From assembly GCF_020497125.1 (NCBI RefSeq), contig NC_059075.1, positions 34,880,003 to 34,944,002 on the forward strand: DNA of 64,000 bases, in the 5' to 3' direction. How positions within the stretch are numbered: position 1 is the first letter of the stretch; every line of letters starts with the position of its first letter. The position numbers and the translations under genes are program-made. Of the stretch, positions 12,202 to 23,898 are shown one piece after another. This DNA is from Mauremys mutica. Lineage: Eukaryota > Chordata > Testudines > Geoemydidae. Under the pieces are notes generated by a model that made no database searches, was not told the DNA's origin, and saw only the letters and a program-made list of their open reading frames with translations.

Positions 12202-12513
12202 CAGGGATCGGCAAACTTTCAGAAGTCGTGTGCCGAGTCTTCATTTATTCATTCTAAGTTAAGGTTTCGCGTGCCAGTAATACATTTTAACCTTTTTTAG
12301 AAGGTCTCTTTCTAGAAGTCTATAATATATAACTAAACTATTGTTGTATGTAAAGTAAATAAGGTTTTTAAAATGTTTAAGAAGCTTAATTTAAAATGAA
12401 ATTAAAATGCAGAGCCCCCCGGACTGGTGGCCAGGACCCGGGCAGCGTGAGTGCCACTGAAAATCAGCTTGCGTGCCACCTTCGGCACACATGCCATAGG
12501 TTGCTTACCCCTG
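12202..12513. mobile_element. hAT-type MITE with 8-bp target duplication
   Basis: Starts CAGGGATCGGCAAAC and ends GTTGCTTACCCCTG, which are imperfect terminal inverted repeats. It is flanked by a perfect 8-bp duplication GAATATAG (12194-12201 and 12514-12521). The interior is AT-rich and non-coding. Confidence 0.93.
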
Positions 12514-12521
12514 GAATATAG

Positions 12522-13254
12522 CAAGGGTCCCAGGCAAATATAGTGAATATTGAATCATTCATAATCATTAACATTTTTAATCTTCCATCTCTCTTTGCTG
12601 CTTCCTGACTGTCTGTCTCTCATTTTAGTTTTTCCTTAACATTTTTTAGGTGTATTAATTATTAGCTTTTTCTTTCCCCACCACTACATGGTCTCCTCTG
12701 GAGCCAATATCTGACTGAGTCAGCAATTCTGAACATGTATGGAAAAAGGGAATGGTTTCCCTGGAAATAGGAACTACTGTAAACCTCAGAGGACACATGC
12801 TCACACATACACACATTTCCCATCAATTTAGTGGTTGGCATAAACTGTAGTTTCCCAGAAGGAATCAGAAATCTCTTTCTGCAGTGAATTGCTCAGACAA
12901 AATAAAACAGGGAGAGTAACTTTCTCTACTGGGCTCATAAATATGTAGACAATTTCACCATTATTATTTTGAGCTCTCTCAGCATCTCACTATTTCCCTG
13001 AAAGAGCTCATCTGAGTTTGAGTCTATAAATTGAAACAGATTGTGCCTAGACCATTGTTTTGATTCAAAGCACTTTCTACTAGGTGCTCAGTTTATGATC
13101 ACCAAGCCAATGCCACCTGTACTTTATTATAAACCTGAAGGAGTGGGGATTGAATGAAAGGATGATGCTAAACTACTATGGTGATAGGTGAGAGAGATTT
13201 GCCTTACCCCTCTGAGATCACCTCACAGATTCCTTTAACCAACAAAGGACTGTT
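12522..13254. other. No recognised feature
   Basis: AT-rich unique sequence. No exon, repeat or RNA gene is recognised. Confidence 0.5.
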
Positions 13255-13744
13255 CCCCTGTACGGGGCAGCGGCGCGGAGGAGGGGAGCGCCCTGCTGGG
13301 AGCGGGCTGCGTGCTCCATCTGCCCCAGCCGGTGCCAGGTCTGCAGCAAGCCCGGCAGCCCACGTCCTTCCCTCCCCACCGACTGACAACTTTCAATTCA
13401 CCTGCAGGCAGGAGCGGCGCAGAGCTCTCCCGGCAGGCGGGAAGGGCCGAGTGGTGAGCACCCCAGCTGAAGGAAGCCCTGGCCTCCCCCCTTCTCTCTC
13501 TCTCCCGCCCCCACTCCATTCTCCCCGCTAGCCGGGGCATGCACTCCACTGCCTGGGGCATGTCTGCAGCGCAGGGAGTCCCGCTAGCCAGAGTGCAGCC
13601 GCCGCTCATCCAGAGGCTCACCAGTGCAGCTGGGGGAGCAGCCACGAGCCGCCAAGTAAGTGGCACTGAAATTTTGCACCCTGGGTTTTTTGTTGTTTTT
13701 TTCTTTTTTTGCTTGGGGCAGCAAAAAAGCCAGAGCCGGCCCTG
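13255..13744 (-). mobile_element. Incomplete GC-rich hAT-type MITE (one end missing)
   Basis: Ends at 13744 in the terminal repeat AGAGCCGGCCCTG. The interior is the reverse complement of the element at 56636-57294: shared blocks include GAGGGGAGCGCCCTGC, CGTCCTTCCCTCCCC and the TTTTTTTGCTTGGGGCAGC border. The other terminal repeat is missing, and homology starts near CCCCTGTACGGGGCAGC. The CpG-rich interior produces chance open frames on both strands. Confidence 0.75.
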
Positions 13745-14016
13745 GGTAAGGGTCAAAAGTTGTCAAGGTTCAAACTTTGCATAATATTTTCTCTGAAATA
13801 GTAAAAGACTTGGGGTGAGAGAAACGCATTGTTTGAGTAATTTTGCATCAGTGTGGCTTTATCTGCGAGCACCTTCTAGCCAGGCAATCCAGCCCACACA
13901 GCAACTTATGTGGATACATACCTCCACTACCTTGAATCCTGTATTGTTAGAGGCACTGAATTTCAGGACCCTTGTCTGCTGGCATAGTGAACAAAGCATC
14001 TCCACACCACTCATGC

Positions 14017-14376
14017 CAGGGCTGCCCGGGGGGGCAAGTGGGGCAATCTGCCCCAGGCCCCGGGCCCCACAGGAGCCCTGCGAGGCATGGCCCGGTGGCG
14101 GTCCGGGTCTTCGGTGGCGGCAGGCGCTTCAGTGCTGCTGAAGATGCGGAGAGACTGAAGGGCCCCCCGACGCCGAAATGCCCCGCGAGCCAGCGGTCTG
14201 GGTCTTCGGCAGCATTTCGGTGGCGGGGGGCCCTTCAGTGCTGCCGAAGACGCGGCGCAACTGAAGGGCCCCCCGCTGCTGAAATGCCACCGAAGACCCG
14301 GACTGCCGATGGGTGAGTACAAGCACCGTAGCTGCCCGCTTTGCCTCAGGCCCCCTGAATCCTCTGGGTGGCCCTG
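14017..14376. mobile_element. GC-rich hAT-type MITE
   Basis: Terminal repeats CAGGGCTGCCCGG and CTCTGGGTGGCCCTG match those of the elements at 26132 and 48311. The interior has repeated CTTCGGTGGCGG / CTTCAGTGCTGC blocks in both orientations. The flanks CTCATGC and CTTGTGC resemble a decayed duplication but are not exact. It encodes nothing. Confidence 0.82.
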
Positions 14377-16575
14377 CTTGTGCCGAGTATTAGGAACACT
14401 TGATCCACATAGATGGCCACTCAGTGGAGGCAGAATACTCTACATTTACACTTGTGTAACCAAGAATATTCTTGACTTGGATTTTCCAGACAAATGTTAA
14501 TTTAACATAGATTTTTAGTGCTGTTAGATACTATTGTGATCTAACTGAAATTTCAATTCCCAGTGTTCTTTCAACATTAATGCAAGGTAAATTATCCACC
14601 TACTCCAAAGTAAAATGATTGGTGGAATATTCATGAAAACAGTAGGGCTAGGTGAACATTTGTAGGAAGTCCTTCCCTTTCCCAACATAAAACCAAGAAT
14701 CCCTACACCTTGATTTCATTCCCAGCTGAAACTTTTTGGAAGCACTGTAAAACTTCTGTTAATGTTGCCTCTACTTGTTGCTCAGCTTTACACACCTCTG
14801 CACTTTGGTTTCCAGCTAAGACCACAATAGCTTTTTTTCATGCTAATTCTGCCTCCCCCTGGCCCCATCTACATAAATCCTGGACATCTTGTAAAATAGT
14901 TTGTTTTTCTGAGATTTACACCCCACTTTGGTAGACATATAAGGTTCAAATCTTTCTGATAATCTTGGGTAAGCATCCAAACTTGTGTCCCTCTCCTTTA
15001 AATTGCTCCAGATAGGTGGAGCCACATGGAGCATTTTCAAGGATCAGGGACTTGGTTGCTTTTCTGAATTGCACCTCCACACTTAATATTTGCCCATAAC
15101 TATTCAATATATAGTTAACATTCATGGAAAAATCCTCCTCAAACTAATAAAATACCTAGTATGTAAATCAACAAAAAGCATTAACTTGGCTCAATATATG
15201 TTTTAGAATGTATAATATATGCACTTTGTTACATGTATTATTTATCAGAGCTCTTAAAGTATCTTTGAAGGAGCTGTTACAGTCACTTATCTAATGAGTG
15301 ATTACATATTTTGTTATGTGCCTTAATTTATGAAAAAAACATGCATTATAATTTATTTGCCCAGAGGGAAAAATAATCACAGTATCTGCTATAAATCTGA
15401 CACTTGAGAAATGATTCCCTCAGTAGGATTCAAGCAGGGTCGGGGTTCAGAAGATAGGGTTACACTAGAAAGAGTTCTCTCTGGTTATTTTATGTTGAGC
15501 CTTCAGAATATTGTACACCAGAGATTGGTTGCTTTAAAGGGCATGGAAATTCCTTACTTCCATAAACCATATTATACTTAAACAGTGCAACAGAATTTTG
15601 GAAATAGTTTTGTAAAATATTTTGTAAAAATAAGAAAACAGAGACAGGCCACATGATCCGAACCCTCAGACTCACTGGCCAAAAAAGACAGATGGTTATA
15701 CAATACTGTCTTTTGATTTTTCTTTGGCTACGCTTGAATCCAGACTTCAGTCCTAGACTGTTATAGGCATCATGGACTCCATGATTTTAATTAAAAAAAT
15801 ATCCATGGCTTTTCATCTTTTGGCATATTTGCATTCAGGAGTGGATGTGAGAGGAAGGTAATATAAAATATCACTTAGAACAGGGGGCCGGGAGTCAGAA
15901 GTTCTATCTCAGACTTCTGTTCAGAAACAAATTCCTAATATACTAAGGAGCATAATATCCCCAAGAGCTGATAAATAAGATGCAGGCTGCTCAACAGCAG
16001 AAATTATGCTTTGATTGCAAATCAAAAGTTGTGGGATGTCAGTATCACACCTAAAAGAGACTTATTTTGAATAATTAATTTATACCCCCCAACATCAGAA
16101 ATAAATAATTACAAATATCTCCTTGCCTTAATGTCCCAAAAATACTACTTTGGGGAGGAAAAAAAAATAAAAACAAAAATCTGCTTTTCGTAGCTTACAA
16201 AGATCAGTTTGCATTGTTTTGGGCTAAATTACGATTTTGCCACAAGCCCCAGGAGCCAGACTGAAACTCATTAGTCTCCCAGTTTCCTGTTGCTGCAGGG
16301 GCAGTAGCCATCCTGCATTAGGTCTGTGCCTGTTTGAAGTGGAGCCAAGGCTCTGACCATTCTCCCCACCTGCCACCTACTCTTATAGGCATGAGCAGGG
16401 AAGGGGGAAAGATGTACGATGTACGGATGCCATGAAGGCAACTTTTCTTCATACATAACTCCCCAAAACATCAATAGCCAGTGTATGGGGATAAGGGAAT
16501 ACCAGATGCTTCCTTATTGTCCTCCATGGCCACAAAAGCCAGGCCACAGTTTGGCCTTGTATAAGCTGTGAAAAT
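14377..16575. other. No recognised feature
   Basis: About 2.2 kb of mostly AT-rich unique sequence. No exon-like frame with splice signals and no recognised repeat was seen on either strand. Confidence 0.5.
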
Positions 16576-17600
16576 GTGACAGAGACCCATTGCTGTCAGC
16601 TAGCAAAGGGTTCACTACTCTGGTTCTACAAATCCTATCAGGCCTGACAAAATCAGTATACCCAATACACTGTTTTCATTGTATTTGTCCAAATGGTGTC
16701 TTGTAAAGTATTGAATAAAAGCTTATGTCATACAGATCTTCTTAAGTCGCTGTGAGAGGTATGCACCACTACCATGGAAAGAGGTATGTATACACTCTGG
16801 GAATATGTTCCCAATAAGTCTGTATTAAGGCAGAGCTGGCAAACAGGTTTCTTCCAGACAAGAGATAAGATGCGTCTCTCTCTGTGTCAAATGTAAAATT
16901 AACCCTCATAAGATAAATCTGCATATGGAATAAAAAGTGGCTGGGAAGTCATCGGAGACAAACCTACAGTGGGTTGTCCTGTCTCTGGGGTGCAAAGACA
17001 GTGAACTTTGGAGATGTAAGAGGAAGACAAGACAGACATTTTGTTATTCATTTATTGAGGAAATCCCTTATATGGTGGGAAATATTACTGAAAACCTGGA
17101 AGCTGGTTATGATTGAAAACCTGCAACACTGGCAAATATTGAATCTTTGAGAGGAACTCTACTCTATCAAATATAAAAAGTTAAACATTGATAACTTTAG
17201 ACCTAGGATTGCATTTTATGTTTTGTTTTATTTGTAACCTGTTGTTCCTATTGTTTCTGCTCTGCTGCTCACTCGCTCTTAAAATATTAACTTTATTAAT
17301 AAACCTATTTGTTTTCACTATAAGTGGATTCCAGTGCTGTGGTGTAATAAAAGACCTGATCTTGAGTTGTGCCAGTCAAACTATGTGTGCAGTCTCTTTG
17401 AAGACAATTCACCTAGTTATTTCTGTGAATGTTCAGTGGCAGGGGCTTGATACTACAGAGGAGGATACTGGCAAAGAGGTTGGGGGTTGGTGTGTGATTG
17501 TCATTAGCCTGCACAAGAGAAGGAGATGTCTGTGGAAGCCTGGAAGTCAGTACTTGTGGTGCCAGATGCTGTGGGTTTCAGGGAGCTGAATCACAGCAGG
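16576..17600 (+). repeat. Possible LTR-like segment
   Basis: Begins TGTGACAGAGACCC, contains AATAAA-type signals (e.g. TTAATAAACC near 17297) in a T-rich stretch, and ends near CTGAATCACA. This layout recalls a solo LTR. I found no matching target duplication, so it may be ordinary unique DNA. Confidence 0.3.
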
Positions 17601-18709
17601 CATAGACAAGACTCTTTTCATCCTAAGGGCAGGTAGCAGTAAGATACCTCACAATCCTGAATTTACCTAGGGAGCATCATGGTGGTATAGCTGGAAGGAT
17701 TTACACATTCTTTGTTGGTTAGGTAAGTATCCAAGTCCTCATCAAATGGATTCTGAGAGATTCACAAATAAGAAGGTTGGGACTAGACAAAGGTTACAGT
17801 TTTCATTTTCTGTTTGCTTATATAAGATGAATAAAGCCATGGAAAAGGCAAGTTGAGCAAAGAAACATATGCTAAGCTGACCAAGAAACAGTGAGAAGAG
17901 CTATTTGCACAGCAAGGTCTCTTAGCAGCTGGTCAGAAGAAACTGGAACTAGTGGCCCTGCTGCGCTCACATGCTGAGGCAGGATGGGCTATCTGCTCCA
18001 AACTGGGGAGAGAAAGGGTCTCTCTCTCCTACAGGGTATGCAGAAAACCAAACAGATGATTCTCTGGACAATCCAGCAGATGCAGCAGCAATAGCAAGAG
18101 ATCCAGAGCTGTAGAGACTGAAGTGGAACAGGCTGCTCATGAAGGAGAGATGGATGGAGCTGGTGGCCAGTGGCTGAGTGAGGAGGCAGACAAAACTCAC
18201 TGACCAAGATAAACACAAGCAGCTCAAACAGGAAAAGAGGGTCAAGTGACACCCATGGGATCCAGGAGGAAGGACATAAAGGTGTGCCTGATCAGGGACC
18301 AGCAGACAGACAGGTTTGGGTATGATGGAGTCCATCACTCTGCCTGTAGCCTGAGTCACTATGGACACTAAAGAGTGTTCTGGGATTCTGACTGTGGGAA
18401 TGTGGAAAGTTATTTTTCTTGATGTATTATTTTCTGTAATGTCATTGGGTTAAACCCCAGAGCTCAGGTACAAGCCCATCATGGCCAGACTCCATTGGTG
18501 AGGGACGAACTCGCCTGTCCACTCTCACCAAAATGAGTCAGTCAGTGCTGAGTATACATGTGGCACAGCTAGAAGCTGCTGTGGCTTGGAATCTGCCAGG
18601 ACCAGTGAGACCCTGGTACAGTTAGGAAATGCTGTGGGCCAAAATGCCACTGGCAGCAGGGAAACTAGGCATGGCCATAAGATGAGATGTGGCAGAGCTC
18701 CACTGGAAC
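17601..18709. other. No recognised feature
   Basis: No repeat or gene recognised. The 133-residue minus-strand frame at 17967-18368 has no motif I know and overlaps another frame of similar length. Confidence 0.45.
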
Positions 18710-18717
18710 ATGTGAGG

Positions 18718-18841
18718 TAGGGTGACCAGATGTCCCTATTTTATAAGGACAGTCCTAATATTTGGGGCTTTTTCTTTTATAGGCACCTATTACACCCCAC
18801 CCCCTGTCCTGATTTTTCACACTTGCTGTCTGGTCAACCTA
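18718..18841 (+). mobile_element. 124-bp MITE, 8-bp target duplication (copy 1)
   Basis: Terminal repeats TAGGGTGACCAGA / CTGGTCAACCTA enclose a short interior (CCCTATTTTATAAGGACAGT ... GATTTTTCACACTTGCTGTC). It is flanked by ATGTGAGG at 18710-18717 and 18842-18849. It belongs to the same family as 28085-28208, which is in reverse orientation. Confidence 0.93.
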
Positions 18842-18954
18842 ATGTGAGGCAAGAGGTCTGGTTTCAGGCATTCAGGATTACAAACCAGAAGGGAACAGTT
18901 TGAGTGCCTGGTAATTAAGAACTTGGGGAGGACATGGGAGAAAGGCTCCAGCAG

Positions 18955-19036
18955 CAGGACTGCACTGCTAAAAATAGTAGTGTAGATGTGGGAGGCACTG
19001 CGTGTGTGTGTGCTTATATATATATATATATATATA

Positions 19037-19115
<79 letters not shown>

Positions 19116-19265
19116 TGAGTAAGTTGTATACCCTGGGGGTCCAGGTGAGTAGGGTACTCTACTAACTTAAGCCATGTCTCACCATCTACATTGCTACTTA
19201 TACTTCTGCTCGCTGGGCATGCAGTCTCTGTACTCTACACGCCACCATAAGTGTAGATGTAGCCT
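18955..19265. mobile_element. MITE-like repeat containing a microsatellite
   Basis: The ends CTAAAAATAGTAGTGTAGATG and CATAAGTGTAGATGTAGCC resemble the borders of a turtle MITE that also appears at about 59770-59990 with CTAAAAATAGCAG. A long TA/GA microsatellite has grown inside it. No target duplication is clear. Confidence 0.5.
19001..19112. repeat. Compound microsatellite (GT)n-(TA)n-(GA)n
   Basis: A GT run, then about 34 bases of TA, then about 66 bases of uninterrupted GA. It is likely to vary between individuals. Confidence 0.98.
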
Positions 19266-20554
19266 AACAGCAGAGATAATTGTATTTCCTGTTACCAGAG
19301 ACAGCTCAGTTTTTGCCCCTTCTGGAGACCAAGCAAATTAGAAAAGGGTGAGTTATGCAGAGAAGCAGCAGCCATGGCCTCATCCCCCTCCACACCAACC
19401 TGTAGAGTAGGACTAGCACACTAGGGGGTGCAATCTACAACATCCCAAGTGATGGGTTAGAGTGAACATCCTCCGCATCCCAGGTGCACCTAAAGCTGGG
19501 GATTGTCTGTGCCTTCTAAAGCAGAATCTCTCCCAATGCTCCATTAAGGCAAAGCATCTGTGCACCCCCTTTGTGCAGGATTCTGTTCCAATATCACAAC
19601 TGAGTCTTCAGTTAATGCTTATATACCCCAAGGGGTGGTGAACGGTATTATGTCTTATCCATAGCTATCATATTTTTCTCACAGACTGGTCTATGTTCCC
19701 ATAATACCTTAGCAATAGGCAGACCTTAAAGAGTGTAAATTTCACATGCTGCTTTTTATCTGGATTGTCAAATTTTGAGTCTACAATATTTGAGTTGTAG
19801 ATCTCATGAGAAAAGGTTTACTTGTAGGAGGTACAACACATCCTGTTCCTGCTCTGGAACAGCCATTTTGTGTGTTTTACAGCACTTTTGCCTGGAGGTA
19901 TGCATAAACTAATACATCAAATAATGGGGGGGGGGAGGGAAGAGAAACCAAACTTTTCAGTTTTCAGAAGAGAATCAGTTAGTTCCATTTCTAGAACTGA
20001 ACCTAAGCTTGAGGACGTTTTTGTTTTCTCCAGAATCCCTTTGTTAATCCCTAATATGAATGACAACATTGAATGGGCATTAAAAAAAAATATTTAGGGA
20101 AACCATGCAAACAATTTGAATAATTTTTGTAAAGACACCAGCGTCTATGTTTCTCTCAGCTCAGAGAATGCTTTCAAACAACAGACTTGAGTACTGGAGG
20201 AATGCTGGGCCACAAGATGCTGTTTTGTTTTTTGAAGCTTTTTGCAAGTTGTGACCAAAGAGACTGTAAAGCTGTTTTGCAATGACATGCTCACAGATCT
20301 CTTTAGTCACTCCCTACTGATTACATGAAAGTGATTTTCTAAAAAACTCTTAATGTAGTTCACAAGTCCCTTATTGATTTTTCTTCCCTAGACCTCCTAA
20401 ACCGACCCCCTGCTGCATTGATTGCAGCAGCGTTGATCTCCCCATAGTGAAGACCAGCCCCTTGAGTGAGCATTTCTAAATGTGCCTCTCCTTTTGTTAC
20501 ACATGGACATTACCTGGGATTTGATGCCAATTGTCAACCTCTGCTGAGTGATTT
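19266..20554. other. No recognised feature
   Basis: Unique-looking sequence with a poly-G tract at about 19925-19935. No exon or repeat is recognised. Confidence 0.5.
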
Positions 20555-20905
20555 CATAGAATCATAGAATCATAGAATTCAAGATCAGAAGGGACCATTA
20601 TGATCATCTAGTCTGACCTCCTGCAAGATGCAGGCCACATAAGCCGATCTACCCACTCCTTTAGCAAGCGACCCCTGCCCCATGCTTCGGAGGAAGGCGA
20701 AAAACCTCCAGGGACACTGCCAATCTGCCCTGGAGGAAAATTCCTTCCCGACCCCAAATATGGCGGTCAGCTGAACCCCGAGCATGCGGGCAAGACTCTC
20801 CAGCCATACCCTCTGGAAAAAGGTTAAGAATATCATATCATTGACCCATTGTACTATTTACCAGTTTGGCACTTAATTGACCTATTGACTAAGCCCGTTA
20901 TCCTA

Positions 20906-23881
20906 TTATACCATCTCCTCCATAAACTTATCTAGCTTAATCTTAAAGTCATGGAGGTCCTTCGCCCCTACTGTTTCCCTCGGTAGGCTGTTCCAGTATT
21001 GCACTCCCCTGATGGTTAGAAACCTTCGTCTAATTTCAAGCCTAAATTTCCTGACTGACAATTTATATCCGTTTGTCCTCGTGTCCACATTAGCACTGAG
21101 CTGAAATAATTCCTCTCCTTCCCTGGTGTTTATCCCTCTGATATATTTAAAGAGTGCAATCATATCTCCCCTTATCCTTCTTTTGGTTAAGGAAAACAAA
21201 CCGAGCTCCTCAAGTCTCCTTTCATACGACAGGCCTTCCATTCCTCGGATCATTCTAGTGGCCCTTCTTTGTACCCGTTCCAGTTTTAACTCATCCTTCT
21301 TAAACATGGGAGACCAAAACTGCACACAATACTCCAAATGAGGTCTCACCAACACCTTATATAACGGGACTAGCACTTCCTTATCCCTACTAGAAATACC
21401 TCGCCTAATGCAACCCAAGACCGCATTAGCTTTTTTAACGGCCACATCACATTGCCTACTCATAGTCATCCTACGATCAACCAGGACTCCCAGGTCCTTC
21501 TCCTCCTCCGTTACTTCCAACTGGTGCGTCCCTAGCTTATAACTAAAATTCTTGTTAGTCATCCCTAAATGCATAACCTTACACTTCTCACAATTGAATT
21601 TCATCCTGTTACTAATACTCCAGTTTACAAGGTCATCCAAATCTCCCTGGAGGATATCCCGATCCTTCTCCGAATTGGCAATACCTCCCAACTTGGTGTC
21701 ATCCGCAAACTTTATCAGCCCACTCCTACTCTTGGTTCCCAGGTCAGCAATAAATAGATTGAATAAAATAGGACCCAAAACCGAACCTTGAGGAACTCCA
21801 CTGGTAACCCCCCTCCAACCCGACAGTTCCCCTTTCAGTACTACCCTCTGCAGTCTCCCCTTTAACCAGCTCCTTATCCACCTCTGGATTTTCATTTCGA
21901 TCCCCATCTTTTCCAATTTAACCAATAATTCCTCATGTGGTACCGTATCAAACGCCTTACTGAAATCCAGATATATTAGATCCACCGCATTTCCCTTGTC
22001 TAAAAAATCTGTTACTTTCTCAAAGAAGGAGATCAGATTGGTTTGGCACGATCTACCTTTCGTAAATCCATGCTGTAATCTATCCCAGTTGCCATCGGCC
22101 TCCTGCTCCGTAACCACTCTCTCTTTTAAAATTTTTTCCATTACTTTGCATACTACAGATGTTAAACTAACAGGCCTGTAGTTACCCGGGTCACTTTTTT
22201 TCCCCTTCTTGAATATAGGAACTACATTAGCTAATCTCCAGTCCAACGGTACAATCCCCGAATTTAGAGATTTATTAAAAATCATCGCTAACGGGCTAGC
22301 AATATCACTCGCCAATTCCCTTAATATTCTAGGATGAAGATTATCCGGGCCCCCCGATTTACTTCCGTTAAGCTGTTCAAGTTTGGCCTCCACCTCAGAT
22401 ACCGTAATGTCTACCCCCATATCTTCATTCCCATCGGTCCCTCTATCACTACTCCTTAGCCCTTCATTAGCCTCATTAAAGACCGAGGCAAAATATTCAT
22501 TCAGATATTGTGCCATTCCAAGATTATCCCTAATCTCCACTCCATTTAAAGTTTTAAGCGGTCCCACTTCTTCCTTCTTGGTTTTCTTCCTATTTATATG
22601 GCTAAAAAACCTTTTGCTATTGGTTTTAATCCCCTTCGCTAGGTCCATCTCCACCCGTCGCTTTGCCTTTCTCACTGCATCCCTACACCCTCTGACCTCA
22701 ATAAGGTAGGTTTCTTTGCTGATCCCTCCCATTTTCCACTCCTGGTACGCTTTCTGTTTTTTCTTAATGACCCCTCTAAGACGCTTGGTCATCCAGCTCG
22801 GTCTAAAACTGCTACCTACGAGCCGTTTTCCCTTTCTCGGGATACATGCCTCTGCCAACTCCTGCAATTTCAACCTGAAGTAACCCCAGGCGTCATCTGC
22901 CTTTAGATTCCTAAATATGTTGGTCCAGTCCACTTCCCTAACTAGTCGCCTTAATTTAGTAAAGTTAGCCCTTTTGAAATCGTAAACCCTAGTCTCAGAT
23001 GCAATATTGATTATCCTCTCATTAATTTTGAAATGAATTAGCTCATGATCACTCGAGCCAAGGTTGTCCCCTACAACTATTTCCTCAACAAGGTCCTCAT
23101 TACTCACCAAAATCAGATCTAAAATGGCATCCCCCCTCGTCGGTTCAGCAACTACTTGATGGAGGAATTCATCAGCTATTATGTCTAGGAAAAGCTGAGC
23201 CCTATTGTTATTACTAGCATTTGTTTCCCAATCTATATCTGGGAAGTTAAAGTCTCCCATGATCAAGCAGTTCCTATTAGTGTTTACCTCCTTAAAAACA
23301 TTAAAGAGCTCTCTATCCGTCTCCAAGCTAGATCCTGGCGGTCTATAGCACACCCCAATCACTATCCCGGGTGAGGCTCTGGTAGTTTTCTTCCCCAATG
23401 TGACCATTGCCCACACAGACTCCGTATTTACCATTGCATTGCTAGTTATTTCATTACATTTCACCTCATTATTGATATACAATGCTACTCCCCCACCTTT
23501 ACCTTTGCATCGGTCTTTTCTAAACAGCACATACCCTTCCATACCTGTACTCCAGTCATGGCTATCGTTCCACCATGTTTCGGTTATTCCTACGATATCC
23601 GGTTTCAATTCTCGGACCAGGAGCTCCAGTTCCTCCATTTTATTACCTAAGCTTCTCGCATTGGTGAACAAACATCCTAACTTTTGCTGTTGGGCTCCTC
23701 TCACTCTTTTCACCCCGCTCGGTAGGGATACAGTACTACCAGTATGACCTGTCGATCTAGTATCTGTCCCCCCCCTCTTCCTTACACCTAACCGTCCCCC
23801 TCTGGCTATATCTGTTGTTATCTTCTTGTTCTCACTCCCAATGTATAAATTTGGCGTGGAGAGCACCAGGACCTCTCCCAT
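20906..23881 (-). CDS. CR1 ORF2: endonuclease and reverse transcriptase, intact
   Basis: 991-residue polyprotein that would nick target DNA and copy the element's RNA into it. N-terminal APE-type endonuclease: FTNARS (Asn74), ITETWW (Glu101), CYRPP (179-182), GDFN (209-212) and GSSDHE (catalytic His279). After a basic linker (about 350-430) comes the reverse transcriptase: GPDNLHPRIL (about 512), NYRPVSLTS (about 567), QHGFTKGRSC (about 603), YLDFSKAFD (637-645, first catalytic Asp), SGVPQGSVLGP (about 694) and the FADD box (725-728). The C-terminal region typical of CR1 (RPHLEYCVQFWSP, about 846) ends at residue 991. All catalytic residues are present and no stop interrupts the frame, so activity is possible but not shown. 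The Met at 23881 is the first in frame after the ORF1 stop. Confidence 0.96.
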   Translation of the reverse strand: MGEVLVLSTPNLYIGSENKKITTDIARGGRLGVRKRGGTDTRSTGHTGSTVSLPSGVKRVRGAQQQKLGCLFTNARSLGNKMEELELLVRELKPDIVGITETWWNDSHDWSTGMEGYVLFRKDRCKGKGGGVALYINNEVKCNEITSNAMVNTESVWAMVTLGKKTTRASPGIVIGVCYRPPGSSLETDRELFNVFKEVNTNRNCLIMGDFNFPDIDWETNASNNNRAQLFLDIIADEFLHQVVAEPTRGDAILDLILVSNEDLVEEIVVGDNLGSSDHELIHFKINERIINIASETRVYDFKRANFTKLRRLVREVDWTNIFRNLKADDAWGYFRLKLQELAEACIPRKGKRLVGSSFRPSWMTKRLRGVIKKKQKAYQEWKMGGISKETYLIEVRGCRDAVRKAKRRVEMDLAKGIKTNSKRFFSHINRKKTKKEEVGPLKTLNGVEIRDNLGMAQYLNEYFASVFNEANEGLRSSDRGTDGNEDMGVDITVSEVEAKLEQLNGSKSGGPDNLHPRILRELASDIASPLAMIFNKSLNSGIVPLDWRLANVVPIFKKGKKSDPGNYRPVSLTSVVCKVMEKILKERVVTEQEADGNWDRLQHGFTKGRSCQTNLISFFEKVTDFLDKGNAVDLIYLDFSKAFDTVPHEELLVKLEKMGIEMKIQRWIRSWLKGRLQRVVLKGELSGWRGVTSGVPQGSVLGPILFNLFIADLGTKSRSGLIKFADDTKLGGIANSEKDRDILQGDLDDLVNWSISNRMKFNCEKCKVMHLGMTNKNFSYKLGTHQLEVTEEEKDLGVLVDRRMTMSRQCDVAVKKANAVLGCIRRGISSRDKEVLVPLYKVLVRPHLEYCVQFWSPMFKKDELKLERVQRRATRMIRGMEGLSYERRLEELGLFSLTKRRIRGDMIALFKYIRGINTREGEELFQLSANVDTRTNGYKLSVRKFRLEIRRRFLTIRGVQYWNSLPRETVGAKDLHDFKIKLDKFMEEMV

Positions 23882-23898
23882 CCGTCTCCCCCCAGTGT

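Noticed and set aside
13178..13784. GC-rich open frames on both strands (up to 173 residues) as a possible CpG-island first exon
   Set aside because: The region is homologous to the MITE at 56636-57294 and ends in its terminal repeat. The frames are proline/arginine/serine-rich by-products of CpG density.
17188..17589. 133-residue hydrophobic N-terminal frame
   Set aside because: No recognised domain, T-rich AT sequence, no start or splice context that convinces; overlaps an LTR-like segment.
17967..18368. 133-residue minus-strand frame
   Set aside because: Low-complexity Ser/Leu/Cys composition and an overlapping second frame of similar length; likely chance.
18710..18849. Tc1/mariner assignment for the 124-bp MITE based on TA flanks
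   Set aside because: Both copies show perfect 8-bp duplications outside TAGGG...CCCTA, so TA belongs to the element; hAT-type fits better.
18934..19122. 62-residue frame with Glu-Arg repeats
   Set aside because: Translation of the TA/GA microsatellite.
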